From contig JAUCGL010000007.1 of assembly GCA_030378105.1 (NCBI GenBank), forward strand, positions 1-62,909: a stretch of DNA of 62,909 bases, read 5' to 3'. Below the pieces are notes generated by a model that was not told where the DNA came from, made no database searches, and was given only the letters and a program-made list of their open reading frames with translations. The DNA is from Candidatus Halobeggiatoa sp. HSG11. GTDB taxonomy: Bacteria > Pseudomonadota > Gammaproteobacteria > Beggiatoales > Beggiatoaceae. How positions within the stretch are numbered: position 1 is the stretch's first letter; every line of letters starts with the position of its first letter. The position numbers were made by a program, and so were the translations under genes. Below are positions 17,838 through 27,488 of this stretch, piece after piece.

Positions 17838-18491
17838 ATGCGACTACTACTTATAGAAGACGACATTCAGCTTGGTGATGGTATTAAAACTGGCTTAAAA
17901 CAAGCTAATTTTACAATTGATTGGGTAACCGATGGAGAATCTGGCGAACATGCCCTTAAAGTTGAAGAATATGAAGCATTAATTTTAGATTTAACTTTAC
18001 CCAAAATAGATGGTTTACAAATTCTTAAAAATTTACGCAAACATGGCAATAAAATCCCGGTATTAATTTTAACAGCTCGTGATTCCATTAATGATAAAGT
18101 GCTTGGTCTTAATAGTGGTGCAGATGATTATTTAGTTAAACCTTTTGATTTAGATGAATTAACCGCACGTTTACGAGCTTTATGCCGCCGACAAACTGGA
18201 AGAGTATCACCTTATATTGAATATGGTAATTTACGCCTTGATCCAACAACATATACCCTAACTCAAAATGGTAAAGCCATAATATTATCCCAACGAGAGT
18301 TTTCTATTTTACAAACCTTATTAGAAAATATTGGAAAAGTTTTATCACGTTCCTATTTAGAAGATAATTTATATGGCTGGGATGAACTAGTTGAAAGCAA
18401 TGCAATTGAAGTTCATATTCATCATTTACGCAAAAAATTAGACAAAAAATTAATCCGTACCATACGTGGTGTTGGTTATGTCATTTCTTAA
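17838..18491 (+). CDS. OmpR-family response regulator
   Basis: 217 aa. An N-terminal receiver has acidic residues EDD (7-9), phospho-acceptor Asp51 in LILDLTLP and KP at the end of the domain (YLVKPFD). A C-terminal winged-helix DNA-binding domain (ILSQREFSILQTLLENIGKV and IEVHIHHLRKKL) follows. It resembles the QseB/PmrA group. The kinase gene follows after 5 bases. The start ATG follows AGAGGAACTTTAA, a good ribosome site. Its location next to the metal-uptake operon hints at, but does not prove, metal or envelope sensing. Confidence 0.93.
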   Translation: MRLLLIEDDIQLGDGIKTGLKQANFTIDWVTDGESGEHALKVEEYEALILDLTLPKIDGLQILKNLRKHGNKIPVLILTARDSINDKVLGLNSGADDYLVKPFDLDELTARLRALCRRQTGRVSPYIEYGNLRLDPTTYTLTQNGKAIILSQREFSILQTLLENIGKVLSRSYLEDNLYGWDELVESNAIEVHIHHLRKKLDKKLIRTIRGVGYVIS

Positions 18492-18496
18492 TTATT

Positions 18497-19822
18497 ATGA
18501 TTTTCTCAATAAGAAAGCGTCTGTTATTATTATTATTAGCCTCAATTGGAATAGTTTGGTCTGTTGTGACTTGGCAAGTCTATACAGATACCCAACATGA
18601 AGTAGAAGAACTATTTGATGCTAACTTGTCACAAAATGCTAAAATATTATTGACATTAATTAAACAAGAAATAGTTGACCATAAAAAAATAGAATTAGCC
18701 GAATATGGTCATCGCTATGAACATAAATTAGCTTTTTTAATTCGTTCTAATACTGGAAAAATTTTACTGCGTTCCGTATCTACACCTTTATTTCCCATTT
18801 TTAACTCAAACTCATATCATGATTATAGAAGTGATAAACATCTATGGAGAGTATTTACTTTACAAACCGAAGATTTTTTAATTCAAACTGGAGAACGTTA
18901 CGATATACGCAATGAACTGATTGAAGAAATTATAGAAAGTACACTCACTAGTTTATTGATGGCATTGCCTTTTTTAGCAATTTTGATTTGGATAAGCGTT
19001 GGTAATAGCTTTAAGTCTTTGCAGCAGATAACTAATGAAATATCTACTAAAAATTCTACCCAATTACAAACTCTACAAATTCACAAACTTCCCATAGAAA
19101 TCAAACCATTAACCGATGCCATAAATAATTTATTCATACGTTTATCACAAGCTTTTGAGAATGAGCGGCGTTTTACTGCTGATGCTGCACATGAATTGCG
19201 TACCCCTTTAGCCGGTTTAAAAATTCAATCACAAGTAGCTTTACGTGCTACTGAACCAGAACAACTCCACCAAGCGTTAGAACAGATAAATACTAGTGTT
19301 GACCGAACTACTCGTTTAATTGAACAGTTATTGGCTTTAGCAAGAATGGATGCTACTCAAAAAAAACCATTTACTTCAATAGACATGTACGTTTTACTTA
19401 GCCAATTAATTGTTGATTTAACTCCCCAAGCTTTAGATAAAGATATAGACTTAGGTTTAGAAACCACCGCGAAACATTTTATAGTTATAGGTAATCAGGA
19501 ACATTTATATTTACTGTATCGCAATTTAATTGATAATGCTATTCGCTATACTCCAAAAAATGGACAAGTGACAGTTACTTTACAAAACTCACTTCCAAAT
19601 CAATTAATTATCGCCATACTTGATACTGGTTGTGGTATTCCAACAGACCAACAACAACAGGTTTTTAAACGTTTTTATCGGGGAAAACAACAAAATACTT
19701 TAGGTAGTGGTTTAGGGCTATCAATAGTTAATAAAATAGCAAAATTATATCAGATAGAAATTCAACTAGAAAATATGGAAAATGGACTGCAAGTTATAAC
19801 GTATTTAGTTTATGAAGCGTAA
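18497..19822 (+). CDS. Sensor histidine kinase (QseC/PmrB-like)
   Basis: 441 aa inner-membrane kinase. A first helix (~8-27) is followed by a ~120-residue periplasmic region, a second helix (~150-168), a HAMP-like linker, HisKA with His232 in DAAHELRTPLAG, and HATPase with NLIDNAIRYTPKNG, LDTGCGIP and GLGLSIV. All catalytic boxes are intact. It phosphorylates the regulator encoded just upstream; the signal is unknown. It lacks any obvious metal-binding cluster in the sensor region. Confidence 0.92.
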   Translation: MIFSIRKRLLLLLLASIGIVWSVVTWQVYTDTQHEVEELFDANLSQNAKILLTLIKQEIVDHKKIELAEYGHRYEHKLAFLIRSNTGKILLRSVSTPLFPIFNSNSYHDYRSDKHLWRVFTLQTEDFLIQTGERYDIRNELIEEIIESTLTSLLMALPFLAILIWISVGNSFKSLQQITNEISTKNSTQLQTLQIHKLPIEIKPLTDAINNLFIRLSQAFENERRFTADAAHELRTPLAGLKIQSQVALRATEPEQLHQALEQINTSVDRTTRLIEQLLALARMDATQKKPFTSIDMYVLLSQLIVDLTPQALDKDIDLGLETTAKHFIVIGNQEHLYLLYRNLIDNAIRYTPKNGQVTVTLQNSLPNQLIIAILDTGCGIPTDQQQQVFKRFYRGKQQNTLGSGLGLSIVNKIAKLYQIEIQLENMENGLQVITYLVYEA

Positions 19823-19839
19823 TTTTTCACGCCTGAATA

Positions 19840-19942
19840 TTTGCGTTAAGGGCTAACATATAGGTTCGCCCCTACAATATTGAAATACATTGTGTTTTGT
19901 AGGGTCAGACCTGCGTGTCTGCCCTTAATGCAAATAGCATTG
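19840..19942. repeat. Inverted copy of the CACTGCC MITE core
   Basis: TTGCGTTAAGGGCTAACATA to CTGCCCTTAATGCAAATAGC. The inside (CGCCCCTACAATATTGAAAT and so on) is the near-exact reverse complement of the element at 43123-43232, but the CACTGCC/GGCAGTG tips have decayed. It lies in the 421-base gap 19823-20243 between convergent genes. The rest of that gap shows nothing I recognise. Confidence 0.6.
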
Positions 19943-20243
19943 ATGCACCAGCATCAGAATTCCTTTCTGACGCACTTAATATCATGTAAAAGGTTGTTTT
20001 AATTTATTATTTCAAAATGAACTAGTGATATTTGGGGATTGGATTCTATAGAAATGATTGTTGGGTTACTAACTGACCTACATTATAACTTTGATTTCAT
20101 GACATTTACGGAATATCGTTATTTCACAAGAGTTATATTTAGTTTTCAGAGAAACAGTTAATTCGCTGTCCCTCTGAATCATTTTATCTTAAATCAAGCA
20201 AGTTTCGCAATGAGTTAGGTGAATATTTACAAAAAAAAGTTTG

Positions 20244-20828
20244 TTACCAAAAACAACCAAAGATAAAACAATAAACCCATAACATAATATGAATAATTAC
20301 TATAGTCCAAAAAACAATTTGGTAGGAAAGCTTACGATTTTTATGGTGAATATGTTTTTGAGCCAATAATGCACCCGGCCAACCGCCCAATAATTCAAGC
20401 AGATGTAAAGTATTTTCCATTATTCGCCATTGCTTTTTAATTGCACTTATTTTATCTGTCACATATAACAAATAAGTGGCTGGACTCATAACCAAATAAA
20501 CAATCAGTGGAATTGGATTCTGTTCCTTCCAAAGAATATAACCTGCAAATAAGAATGGTAAAACTACTAGAATTTTAGTAACTAGCTTATTTTTATCAAT
20601 TTCTACTCCAGCTTCAATCAAAGTAGCATTACACGCACGTTTCCTTCCTCTACTATCACTTTCTATCTGATACTTTATTTTATCTCCAGCTACTGGGCGA
20701 CGACTTGCTTTCTGTATAGCAGTTATATGAACAAAAATCTCTTCATGGTCTTGCAGGTCTGGTCTTATAAAACCAAAGCCTTTTTCATCTTTCCAAGTAA
20801 TTAATTTTCCCATTCGTGTTAAGGGCAT
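20244..20828 (-). CDS. Cold-shock domain + DUF1294 membrane protein
   Basis: 194 aa. Residues 1-70 are a cold-shock nucleic-acid-binding domain with RNP-like motifs KGFGFIRP and IFVHITAI. Three or four membrane helices follow (ILVVLPFLFAGYILW, PLIVYLVMSPATYLLYV and a C-terminal pair), with the DUF1294 hallmark LHLLELLGGWPGALLAQKH. This CSD-DUF1294 combination is a known but functionally unexplained family in proteobacteria. The start at 20828 has an AGGAACC ribosome site 3 bases upstream; Met6 is an alternative. It stands alone. Confidence 0.85.
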   Translation of the reverse strand: MPLTRMGKLITWKDEKGFGFIRPDLQDHEEIFVHITAIQKASRRPVAGDKIKYQIESDSRGRKRACNATLIEAGVEIDKNKLVTKILVVLPFLFAGYILWKEQNPIPLIVYLVMSPATYLLYVTDKISAIKKQWRIMENTLHLLELLGGWPGALLAQKHIHHKNRKLSYQIVFWTIVIIHIMLWVYCFIFGCFW

Positions 20829-21045
20829 TTTGGTTCCTAATATTGTTGGACATGTCCATAAGGTGGTATTTGTTTGTATTCTTAAAACTAGAAATTGAAC
20901 AAAAAACTTCCTGATTGGGTACCAATCTATCTATGGTTGACTTCATCAGTACCACCAAATCATATACTGAACGATATAGTGTGATCATGATTGATTTTCA
21001 AGTAACAGTTTTTGCTTCCTAAAAAACTATAAACACACCAAATGT

Positions 21046-21507
21046 TTATTGTAATGTTAATTTAACTGCTACTTGGTCTGGGGCCAATTTATGCTCAATA
21101 TTAATAGCGGTTATTTGAACTTTATGCTGATTATATAACTTACTTAACCATTGTACTAACTCTGTAAAGCTAACGTTAGAAAAACTAACTAATACTTCTT
21201 GCTTACCTTTTGGTTCAATTCGTTTATCAATTTTATTAAGATTATTATTACGAATACTAGTATCAATCAAGCTTAATAAGTTTTTAGGAGCAGAAACTCG
21301 ACCACGTAAACTTTGCACTTCAGCAGCAGCATTTTGCATCCAACTTAAATTATCTTTTTGTGCCGCTACAATATTTTGTAATTGTTTATAATTAGCTGTG
21401 AAAGGTTCCCACATTAAAAAATATACTGAGGCAGTTATCACGATTATCACTCCCCAAATTATAGTTTTTCGTTCGCTAGAAGATAATTGTTCAATCCATT
21501 GTTTCAT
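21046..21507 (-). CDS. GspM-like type II secretion protein
   Basis: 153 aa. A short cytoplasmic start (MKQWIEQLSSSERKT) is followed by one membrane helix (IIWGVIIVITASVYFLM, ~19-35), a coiled region and a small ferredoxin-like C-terminal domain (FTELVQWLSKLYNQHKVQIT). This is the size and layout of GspM, the inner-membrane platform subunit that partners GspL. No other gsp gene is in the window, so either the cluster is scattered or this is a stray. PilO is the main alternative. Confidence 0.7.
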   Translation of the reverse strand: MKQWIEQLSSSERKTIIWGVIIVITASVYFLMWEPFTANYKQLQNIVAAQKDNLSWMQNAAAEVQSLRGRVSAPKNLLSLIDTSIRNNNLNKIDKRIEPKGKQEVLVSFSNVSFTELVQWLSKLYNQHKVQITAINIEHKLAPDQVAVKLTLQ

Positions 21508-21570
21508 TTGTTTATTAATAATTGTTGTTTGAAATATTAAAAAGCTTATAGTTTTTTAAAACTGGAACGC

Positions 21571-21689
21571 AAAAGTAGTGAATAGTTGTTTCGGGAATGG
21601 AGTGAAACAGATATCCAGAAATCCATATCTAGCAATTGTTTTGGAAAATTCACTTCGTTCCATTCCTGAAATAACTGTCAACTGCTTTT
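21571..21689. repeat. MITE-like element with ~38-bp inverted ends
   Basis: The left arm from 21571 (AAAAGTAGTGAATAGTTGTT, then TCGGGAATGGA) pairs with the right arm ending CTGCTTTT at 21689 (rc AAAAGCAGTTGACAGTTATT, then TCAGGAATGGA). The ~40-base centre is non-coding. It shares the TTTCGGGAATGGA block with 13801 and 25405. The remaining ~400 bases to the thioredoxin gene are AT-rich with no recognised feature. Confidence 0.6.
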
Positions 21690-22090
21690 GAAGGATGCCA
21701 AATTAAGTCATTAATTTTCGGAAATAAGGAATCTACATAAAATTACTGTCATCCCTATGTTATTTATTTGGAGCCACAAAATTTTCTTACAAGCATACAG
21801 GTAAACCTTGTATTCATAAGACATCTTGATATGTTCAAGTTTTAAAATTTGGTACTGTCAAATATCAAATCATAATTTTTATTCATTGGCATATATAAAT
21901 AAAAAAGCATCTTAACTAGAATTTTCTCTTTAACTATTTTTAAATGTGATATATTATTTAGACATTGATATAGCATTTTGTTGGAAATTTTAAGTGGAAT
22001 CTTAAATATCTGAATTACAACTTATTAAGTAATAGCAGAAACTCCATCTTAAAATAGCTTTTATTTTAAAATAGTGATCGGGAAAACAGT

Positions 22091-22456
22091 GTGGCAACCA
22101 TTGAACTAACTCAAGATAATTTTGAACAGACAATAAACGAGAACGATATAGTATTAATTGATTTTTGGGCTTCTTGGTGTGGCCCATGTCGTTCCTTTGC
22201 ACCAATTTATGAAAAAGTATCTGAGAAATACCCAGATATGGTATTTTCTAAAATTAATACAGAAGAAGAGCGAGGATTAGCTACTCAATTTCAAATTCGT
22301 TCTATTCCAACTCTAGTTATTTTCAGAGAAAAAATAATTATTTTCTCACAACCGGGAAGTTTACCAGAAACAGCTCTTGAAGAAGTAATAAGTAAAGCTT
22401 TAGAGTTGGATATGGATATGGTACGTGCAGAAGTTGCCAAACAAGAACAAAAATGA
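22091..22456 (+). CDS. Thioredoxin-family protein
   Basis: 121 aa single-domain cytoplasmic thioredoxin with the active site WCGPC (Cys30, Cys33) in FWASWCGPCRSFAP and the cis-Pro in IRSIPTLVIF. It starts at GTG (22091), the first start after an in-frame TAA at 22067. A short charged tail (RAEVAKQEQK) exceeds the ~108 aa of classic TrxA. General disulphide reductase role. Downstream lies a strong hairpin shared with a convergent gene. Confidence 0.92.
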   Translation: MATIELTQDNFEQTINENDIVLIDFWASWCGPCRSFAPIYEKVSEKYPDMVFSKINTEEERGLATQFQIRSIPTLVIFREKIIIFSQPGSLPETALEEVISKALELDMDMVRAEVAKQEQK

Positions 22457-22604
22457 TTAAGTAATGAATTGACTATAATTTTAAGTCATAACATGTTTCT
22501 CATTTTAATTTATAACAGTTTTATTATTTAAATTGTTGTAAGTTAGTGTTATAATTTGGAATATTTCATATACATCGTTTGAAATAGATTACTGTATGGT
22601 AGCA

Positions 22605-22627
22605 GGAGTTCAAATATTTTGAACTCC
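22605..22627. terminator. Hairpin between convergent genes
   Basis: GGAGTTCAAA and TTTGAACTCC pair around a 3-base centre, with A/T runs on both sides. It lies 149 bases after the thioredoxin stop and 7 bases from the stop of the convergent gene, so it could serve as a bidirectional terminator. Confidence 0.55.
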
Positions 22628-22634
22628 AAATATT

Positions 22635-23306
22635 TTAAGCTAACAACACTGTTGGCCGTTTTTTTATTAATATCGAAAAATCTGTTGTTTTTAATGCTTT
22701 TCGAATAGCTACTTCGACATCATCTGTAGAAGCATCTTCCTTATCTAGTAGTGTTATCCTTATTGTCTGTAGAAACTCCCGTATAATTTTTAATATTTGG
22801 ATAAATATATCGCTACCATATCCACCAGCTTCATTCATCATCCATCCCAATAATTTTATTGGTTTATCAGTTAATAATTCTGGATTCTGCTGTAAAACAA
22901 CAACGCCTTTATCTATAGTAGGATTTTTTAACCATATCAATACTTGTATTAAAACTTGTTGAAAATTAGAAAATTCATCATCTGCAACAGAAAAAAGAGT
23001 TTGTAAAGAAATATTCCTTTTTGACAATGCCTGTCTTACCACATGAAGCAACAAAATTTCCTTTTGGCTAGACATAATTTGTTTGCACATATTTAAAAAA
23101 TTACGCCGATTACGATAAAATGTGGCTAATTCTAAATTGTCTTCTTCATCAGCATCTTGAATCAGAGATTTTAATAAATCATCAACAAATTCAGTTAATA
23201 ATTGAGGATTTTGCAGAGCAATTTTAAAACCGTCTTCAGGAATAGAACTATCAAACAAAAATTCATGTAATGCTGTTTCGATTTTTTCTAAATCTTCTTT
23301 ACTCAT
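22635..23306 (-). CDS. All-helical hypothetical protein
   Basis: 223 aa, no family recognised. The sequence is almost entirely amphipathic helix, without a signal peptide or membrane segments. It is acidic at the N-terminus (MSKEDLEKIETALHEFLFDS) and ends in a basic patch (ILIKKRPTVLLA). Its start is 5 bases after the stop of the DUF368 transporter gene on the same strand, so it is the last gene of the hemE-DUF368 operon. The composition recalls helical regions found next to CHAT/TPR proteins, but this is only an impression. Confidence 0.65.
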   Translation of the reverse strand: MSKEDLEKIETALHEFLFDSSIPEDGFKIALQNPQLLTEFVDDLLKSLIQDADEEDNLELATFYRNRRNFLNMCKQIMSSQKEILLLHVVRQALSKRNISLQTLFSVADDEFSNFQQVLIQVLIWLKNPTIDKGVVVLQQNPELLTDKPIKLLGWMMNEAGGYGSDIFIQILKIIREFLQTIRITLLDKEDASTDDVEVAIRKALKTTDFSILIKKRPTVLLA

Positions 23307-23311
23307 ATCAA

Positions 23312-24214
23312 TTATGTCTTTCGTTCAGACCAAGCGTAAATAATTAATACTAATCCAAGACCTATAAACATCATAAGGATCGAATACATAACAGTATCAT
23401 TCCAAGCCTCTGGCCAATATGGAGTAGAGCTTATTAAACGCTCTTTATTATGTACAGTTATATATTGGCGTACCTGAAATGGCCAAATTATCCATAGGGA
23501 ACCAATAAGAATTCCAATAATAATTGCCACAGTATGATGATAAAAACTAGCTAATAACCAACTTATAACTCTACTAAAAAATACTAATCCAGCTACTACC
23601 CCAAATCCAAATGGTATCAAGATCATAAAGTTGAAGTGGCCTATTGCATTTAATATTGTGTCGTACTTATGTAATATCAATAAAATAAATGAACCAGAAA
23701 TTCCCGGCAATAACATAGCTGAAATTGCTAACATGCCACTGAAAAAGATAAAGCTGGTGGTATCAGGAGTGTTCATTGGAACCAAAGTGACGATTAACCA
23801 ACCTAAAATAATTCCAGCTAATAAAGAAAATATTTTGCTTAAATTAAGTGGTTTTATTTCTGGTAACAAGACAATGATAGAAGCTACGATTAGTCCAAAA
23901 AATAATCCATAAACTATTTCTGGATGAGTGTGCAAGAAAACTGGTAGCGGCACTATGCGAGTAAAAAATAACAACGCACAGACAATCCCAACAAATAAAG
24001 GCAATAAAAAATTAAAATGAGGACGTTGAATCGCCGGTTTAATTTGTAATTTAAATATATATTTTAACCATATCAAATCAAAAGAGCGAATGGCGGCTAA
24101 TAATTGGGCGTAAATACCTAAGATAAAAGCCATTGTTCCACCGCTAACTCCCGGCACAACATCGGCAGTTCCCATACAAAAGCCTTTAACGGCTAAATTA
24201 ATTTTTTCTTTCAT
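23312..24214 (-). CDS. DUF368 family polyprenyl-phosphate transporter
   Basis: 300 aa, about eight membrane helices. The start [20 protein letters not shown] followed by PGVSGGTMAFILGIY is the DUF368 signature, and ISAMLLPGISGSFILLILHK is its internal repeat. DUF368 proteins have been shown to recycle undecaprenyl phosphate across the inner membrane for cell-wall synthesis. The start codon shares one base with the hemE stop (TAATG), so it is translationally coupled to hemE. Confidence 0.88.
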   Translation of the reverse strand: MKEKINLAVKGFCMGTADVVPGVSGGTMAFILGIYAQLLAAIRSFDLIWLKYIFKLQIKPAIQRPHFNFLLPLFVGIVCALLFFTRIVPLPVFLHTHPEIVYGLFFGLIVASIIVLLPEIKPLNLSKIFSLLAGIILGWLIVTLVPMNTPDTTSFIFFSGMLAISAMLLPGISGSFILLILHKYDTILNAIGHFNFMILIPFGFGVVAGLVFFSRVISWLLASFYHHTVAIIIGILIGSLWIIWPFQVRQYITVHNKERLISSTPYWPEAWNDTVMYSILMMFIGLGLVLIIYAWSERKT

Positions 24215-25284
24215 TATTTTTCCTGATGATAAACTTTGCTCATTTCATGTACAGAGTCAATAAATACTTTAACATTTTCTGGCTCAATTTGAGGATGGAT
24301 ACCGTGACCTAAGTTAAATACATGTCCATTACCAGCCCCGAAACTAGCCAAAATTTCTGCAACCTCTTGTTGAATTCGTTCTGGAGAAGCGTATAAAATA
24401 CAAGGGTCCATATTACCTTGTAATGCAACCTTATCTCCAATTCGTTTTCTTGCCATACCAATAGGCAATTTCCAATCCAGCCCAACTGCATCACAACCAG
24501 TATCCACAATATTTTCTAACCATTCATTGCCATCTTTAGTAAATAAAATAACTGGCACTTCTCGCCCTTCATGTTCACGAGTTAAACCTGCTACTATTTG
24601 TCGCATGTATTTTAACGAAAATTCTAAATAATCCCGACTAGTCAAAATTCCGCCCCAAGTATCAAATAGCATGACAGTTTGAACTCCGGCTGCAATTTGG
24701 GCATTAAGATAGGCAGTGACAGATTTAGCCAATTTATCTAACAAATTGTGCATGGCTTGTGGCTGTTCAAATAATAAACCTTTAACTTTACTAAATGTTT
24801 TTGTTGAACCTCCTTCAACCATATAAGTTGCCAAAGTCCATGGACTACCAGCAAATCCTATCAATGGAACTTTTCCATCTAATTCTTGCCGAATTAAACT
24901 AACTGCATCCATCACATATTGTAATTTGTCATTTGGATCAGGGATAGGTAGTTCATTGATTTGTTTTTCATTAATAATTCTATTTTTAAATTTTGGCCCT
25001 TCTCCTTCAGAAAAATATAAGCCTAAACCCATAGCATCAGGAATAGTTAAAATATCTGAGAATAAAATAGCAGCATCTAAAGAGAATCTTTCAAGAGGTT
25101 GTAAAGTAACTTCACAGGCAAGTTCTGGGGTTTGGCATAAAGTCAGAAAATTTGTAGCACGAGTTCTGGTAGCACGATATTCAGGTAAATAACGACCAGC
25201 CTGACGCATCATCCAAACTGGAGTCATATCAACTGGTTGGCGTTTCAAAGCACGTAGAAAACGATCATTTTTTAAAGGAGGCAT
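24214..25284 (-). CDS. hemE: Uroporphyrinogen decarboxylase (HemE)
   Basis: 356 aa, the standard length. It converts uroporphyrinogen III to coproporphyrinogen III in haem biosynthesis. Signatures: the N-terminal [19 protein letters not shown] (family site 1) and [17 protein letters not shown] (family site 2), with the catalytic Asp in [13 protein letters not shown]. First gene of an operon with the DUF368 transporter and a hypothetical protein. hemC lies about 18 kb away on the other strand, so haem genes are dispersed. Confidence 0.97.
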   Translation of the reverse strand: MPPLKNDRFLRALKRQPVDMTPVWMMRQAGRYLPEYRATRTRATNFLTLCQTPELACEVTLQPLERFSLDAAILFSDILTIPDAMGLGLYFSEGEGPKFKNRIINEKQINELPIPDPNDKLQYVMDAVSLIRQELDGKVPLIGFAGSPWTLATYMVEGGSTKTFSKVKGLLFEQPQAMHNLLDKLAKSVTAYLNAQIAAGVQTVMLFDTWGGILTSRDYLEFSLKYMRQIVAGLTREHEGREVPVILFTKDGNEWLENIVDTGCDAVGLDWKLPIGMARKRIGDKVALQGNMDPCILYASPERIQQEVAEILASFGAGNGHVFNLGHGIHPQIEPENVKVFIDSVHEMSKVYHQEK

Positions 25285-25404
25285 AATTATAGTCTATGAT
25301 TCTGAAATTTATATTATATCATACTGCCATAAGCGTAATGTTATGCTTAATATCAGAACCACCGTATTAAAAATAGCATAAAAACAAAAGCTGTTAATAG
25401 TTAC

Positions 25405-25538
25405 AATACCTTCGCCAATACCAAAATTGTTGTTTCGGGAATGAGGTACGATTTTCCCGAAACCCAAGTTAAATTGAGAGTTTCGGGAAATCCACTTTGC
25501 TCCATTCCCGAAACAAATATCAAATTGGCGAAGGTATT
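25405..25538. repeat. 134-bp cruciform element with nested inverted repeats
   Basis: The outer arms AATACCTTCGCCAAT (25405-25419) and ATTGGCGAAGGTATT (25524-25538) are exact inverses. Inside, TGTTTCGGGAAT pairs with ATTCCCGAAACA, and an additional stem reads TTTCGGGAAATCCACTTTGC followed by TCCATTCCCGAAA. It lies in the ~500-base gap between the divergent hemE and apbC genes; no other feature is seen there. Confidence 0.65.
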
Positions 25539-25781
25539 ATAGTTAAGAAACGTGCATAAAATAATATATGTTTTCTTATTAATTTTCGGAGTACAAGGTT
25601 CCCTTGTTTCGACTTACAAGAAGACAGTTGACAAAGTTATTTCATACGCATTCCTTAAGTAATAACGAATTTTGGAAAGAAAGGTGGATAGTTGCAATAT
25701 ATTAAGAAAAAACTTGTGAATTGAAATAGCACACCCTATTTATATAATTAAAATATCCTACCTAATTTTGGAGAATTATTA

Positions 25782-26867
25782 ATGATTTCACAGGCTTCTG
25801 TTGAAACTGCTGTTAAAAAATATATAGACCCTTATTTACAAAAAGATTTAGTTTCTGCGAAAGTGGTTAAAAACATTCAGATTGATGGTGATACTGTCAC
25901 AATAAATTTGACTTTTGGTTATCCAACTAAAGGTTATAATAATAAATTAATCAGTCAATTGCAATCTATTGTTGGTGAAATAGATGGAGTTAATACCACC
26001 AATGTCAACATTGACAATAAGGTTATTACCCATGCTGTCCAGAAAGGGATTGAACCGGTTAAAGGTGTTAAAAATATTGTTGCAATTGCATCTGGAAAAG
26101 GTGGAGTTGGTAAATCAACCACAGCCGTTAATCTTGCATTAGCTTTATCAGTAGAAGGAGCCAATGTTGGTATTTTAGATGCCGATATTTATGGACCTAG
26201 CCAACCACGTATGCTTGGTGCTAACGCTAAACCAGAATCCAAAGATGGCAACTCACTTGAGCCAATCATAAGTCATAACCTGCAATCTATGTCCATTGGT
26301 TATCTGATAGAAGAAGATACTCCAATGATTTGGCGTGGCCCAATGGTTACACAGGCTTTGGAACAGTTGCTTAAAGATACTCAGTGGGATAATCTGGATT
26401 ATTTAATAGTTGACTTGCCACCGGGTACTGGCGACACTCAATTGACTTTAGCTCAAAAAATACCAGTCAGCGGGGCTGTGATTGTAACCACTCCACAAGA
26501 TATTGCACTACTTGACGCTCGCAAGGGATTAAAAATGTTTGAGAAAGTAAACATTCCAGTGATTGGAGTGGTAGAAAACATGAGCATCCATATTTGTAAT
26601 AAATGTGGTAATGAAGAACATATCTTTGGTAAAGGTGGTGGTGTGCGTATGGCTCAAGAACAAGAAGTGGATTTCTTAGGTTCTTTGCCTTTGGATATTA
26701 AAATTCGAGCTGAAACTGATAGTGGTAGACCTTCCGTAGTTGCAGAACCAGAAGGACGTATTGCTCAAATATATGGTGAAATTGCCAGACATATGGTAGC
26801 CAAATTATCCTTGCAAGCTAAAGATTACACTACTAAATTCCCTACTATCAAAGTTGTTAATGATTAG
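25782..26867 (+). CDS. apbC: Mrp/ApbC/NBP35-type iron-sulphur carrier ATPase
   Basis: 361 aa. An N-terminal MIP18/DUF59 domain (~1-85) precedes a P-loop ATPase with the deviant Walker A SGKGGVGKSTT (104-114), switch DLPPGTGDTQ and the cluster-binding CNKC motif in IHICNKCGNE. Such proteins bind and transfer [4Fe-4S] clusters. SD GGAG lies 8 bases upstream. The dcd gene starts at the next base after its stop, so the two form an operon, an arrangement common in gammaproteobacteria. Confidence 0.95.
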   Translation: MISQASVETAVKKYIDPYLQKDLVSAKVVKNIQIDGDTVTINLTFGYPTKGYNNKLISQLQSIVGEIDGVNTTNVNIDNKVITHAVQKGIEPVKGVKNIVAIASGKGGVGKSTTAVNLALALSVEGANVGILDADIYGPSQPRMLGANAKPESKDGNSLEPIISHNLQSMSIGYLIEEDTPMIWRGPMVTQALEQLLKDTQWDNLDYLIVDLPPGTGDTQLTLAQKIPVSGAVIVTTPQDIALLDARKGLKMFEKVNIPVIGVVENMSIHICNKCGNEEHIFGKGGGVRMAQEQEVDFLGSLPLDIKIRAETDSGRPSVVAEPEGRIAQIYGEIARHMVAKLSLQAKDYTTKFPTIKVVND

Positions 26868-27428
26868 GTGAGTATTAAATCTGACAAGTGGATTCGGCAG
26901 ATGGCTGAATCCCAGCAAATGATAGAACCATTTGAGCCACAACAAGTTCGAAATGATGGGCAAGTTATTTCTTATGGAACTTCTAGCTATGGGTATGATG
27001 TACGTTGTGCTAGTGAATTCAAAGTGTTCACTAATATTAATACCACCATCGTTGACCCTAAAAATTTTGATGCTAAAAGTTTTGTCAATATAAACGCTGA
27101 TATCTGTATTATTCCACCTAATTCATTTGCTTTGGCTCGTACTGTAGAATATTTTCGTATTCCTCGCAGTGTGTTGGGAATTGTATCTGGAAAAAGTACT
27201 TATGCTAGGATGGGAATTGTGGTGAATAACACTGTGATTGAACCAGAATGGCAAGGGCATATTACCTTGGAGTTTTCCAACACAACTCCATTGCCAGCAA
27301 AGATTTATGCTAATGAAGGAGTTGCTCAATTGCTGTTTTTGGAAGCAGATGAAGTGTGTGAAGTTTCTTATCGGGATCGAGGTGGCAAATATCAGGGACA
27401 AACTGGAGTTACATTGCCTAAAGCTTAA
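26868..27428 (+). CDS. dcd: dCTP deaminase (Dcd)
   Basis: 186 aa. Makes dUTP from dCTP for thymidylate synthesis. Homotrimeric dUTPase-fold motifs are visible: [37 protein letters not shown] with the catalytic Glu, and QLLFLEAD, ending [14 protein letters not shown]. It starts at GTG immediately after the apbC stop; the N-terminus [15 protein letters not shown] fits the family, which supports that start. Downstream is a hairpin shared with the convergent chemoreceptor. Confidence 0.96.
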   Translation: MSIKSDKWIRQMAESQQMIEPFEPQQVRNDGQVISYGTSSYGYDVRCASEFKVFTNINTTIVDPKNFDAKSFVNINADICIIPPNSFALARTVEYFRIPRSVLGIVSGKSTYARMGIVVNNTVIEPEWQGHITLEFSNTTPLPAKIYANEGVAQLLFLEADEVCEVSYRDRGGKYQGQTGVTLPKA

Positions 27429-27441
27429 AAATTCAATAACT

Positions 27442-27474
27442 AGACCTTCTAGGTTTTGAAAACCTAGCAGGTCT
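27442..27474. terminator. AGACCT...AGGTCT hairpin between dcd and the chemoreceptor
   Basis: AGACCTTCTAGGTTTT and GAAAACCTAGCAGGTCT form a long stem, followed by ATTTTC. It is the only element in the 60 bases between two convergent genes, so a bidirectional terminator is likely. It is a member of the dispersed CCTGGCAGGTTT hairpin family (see 32436, 41731, 53581). Confidence 0.55.
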
Positions 27475-27488
27475 GATTTTCATAATTA

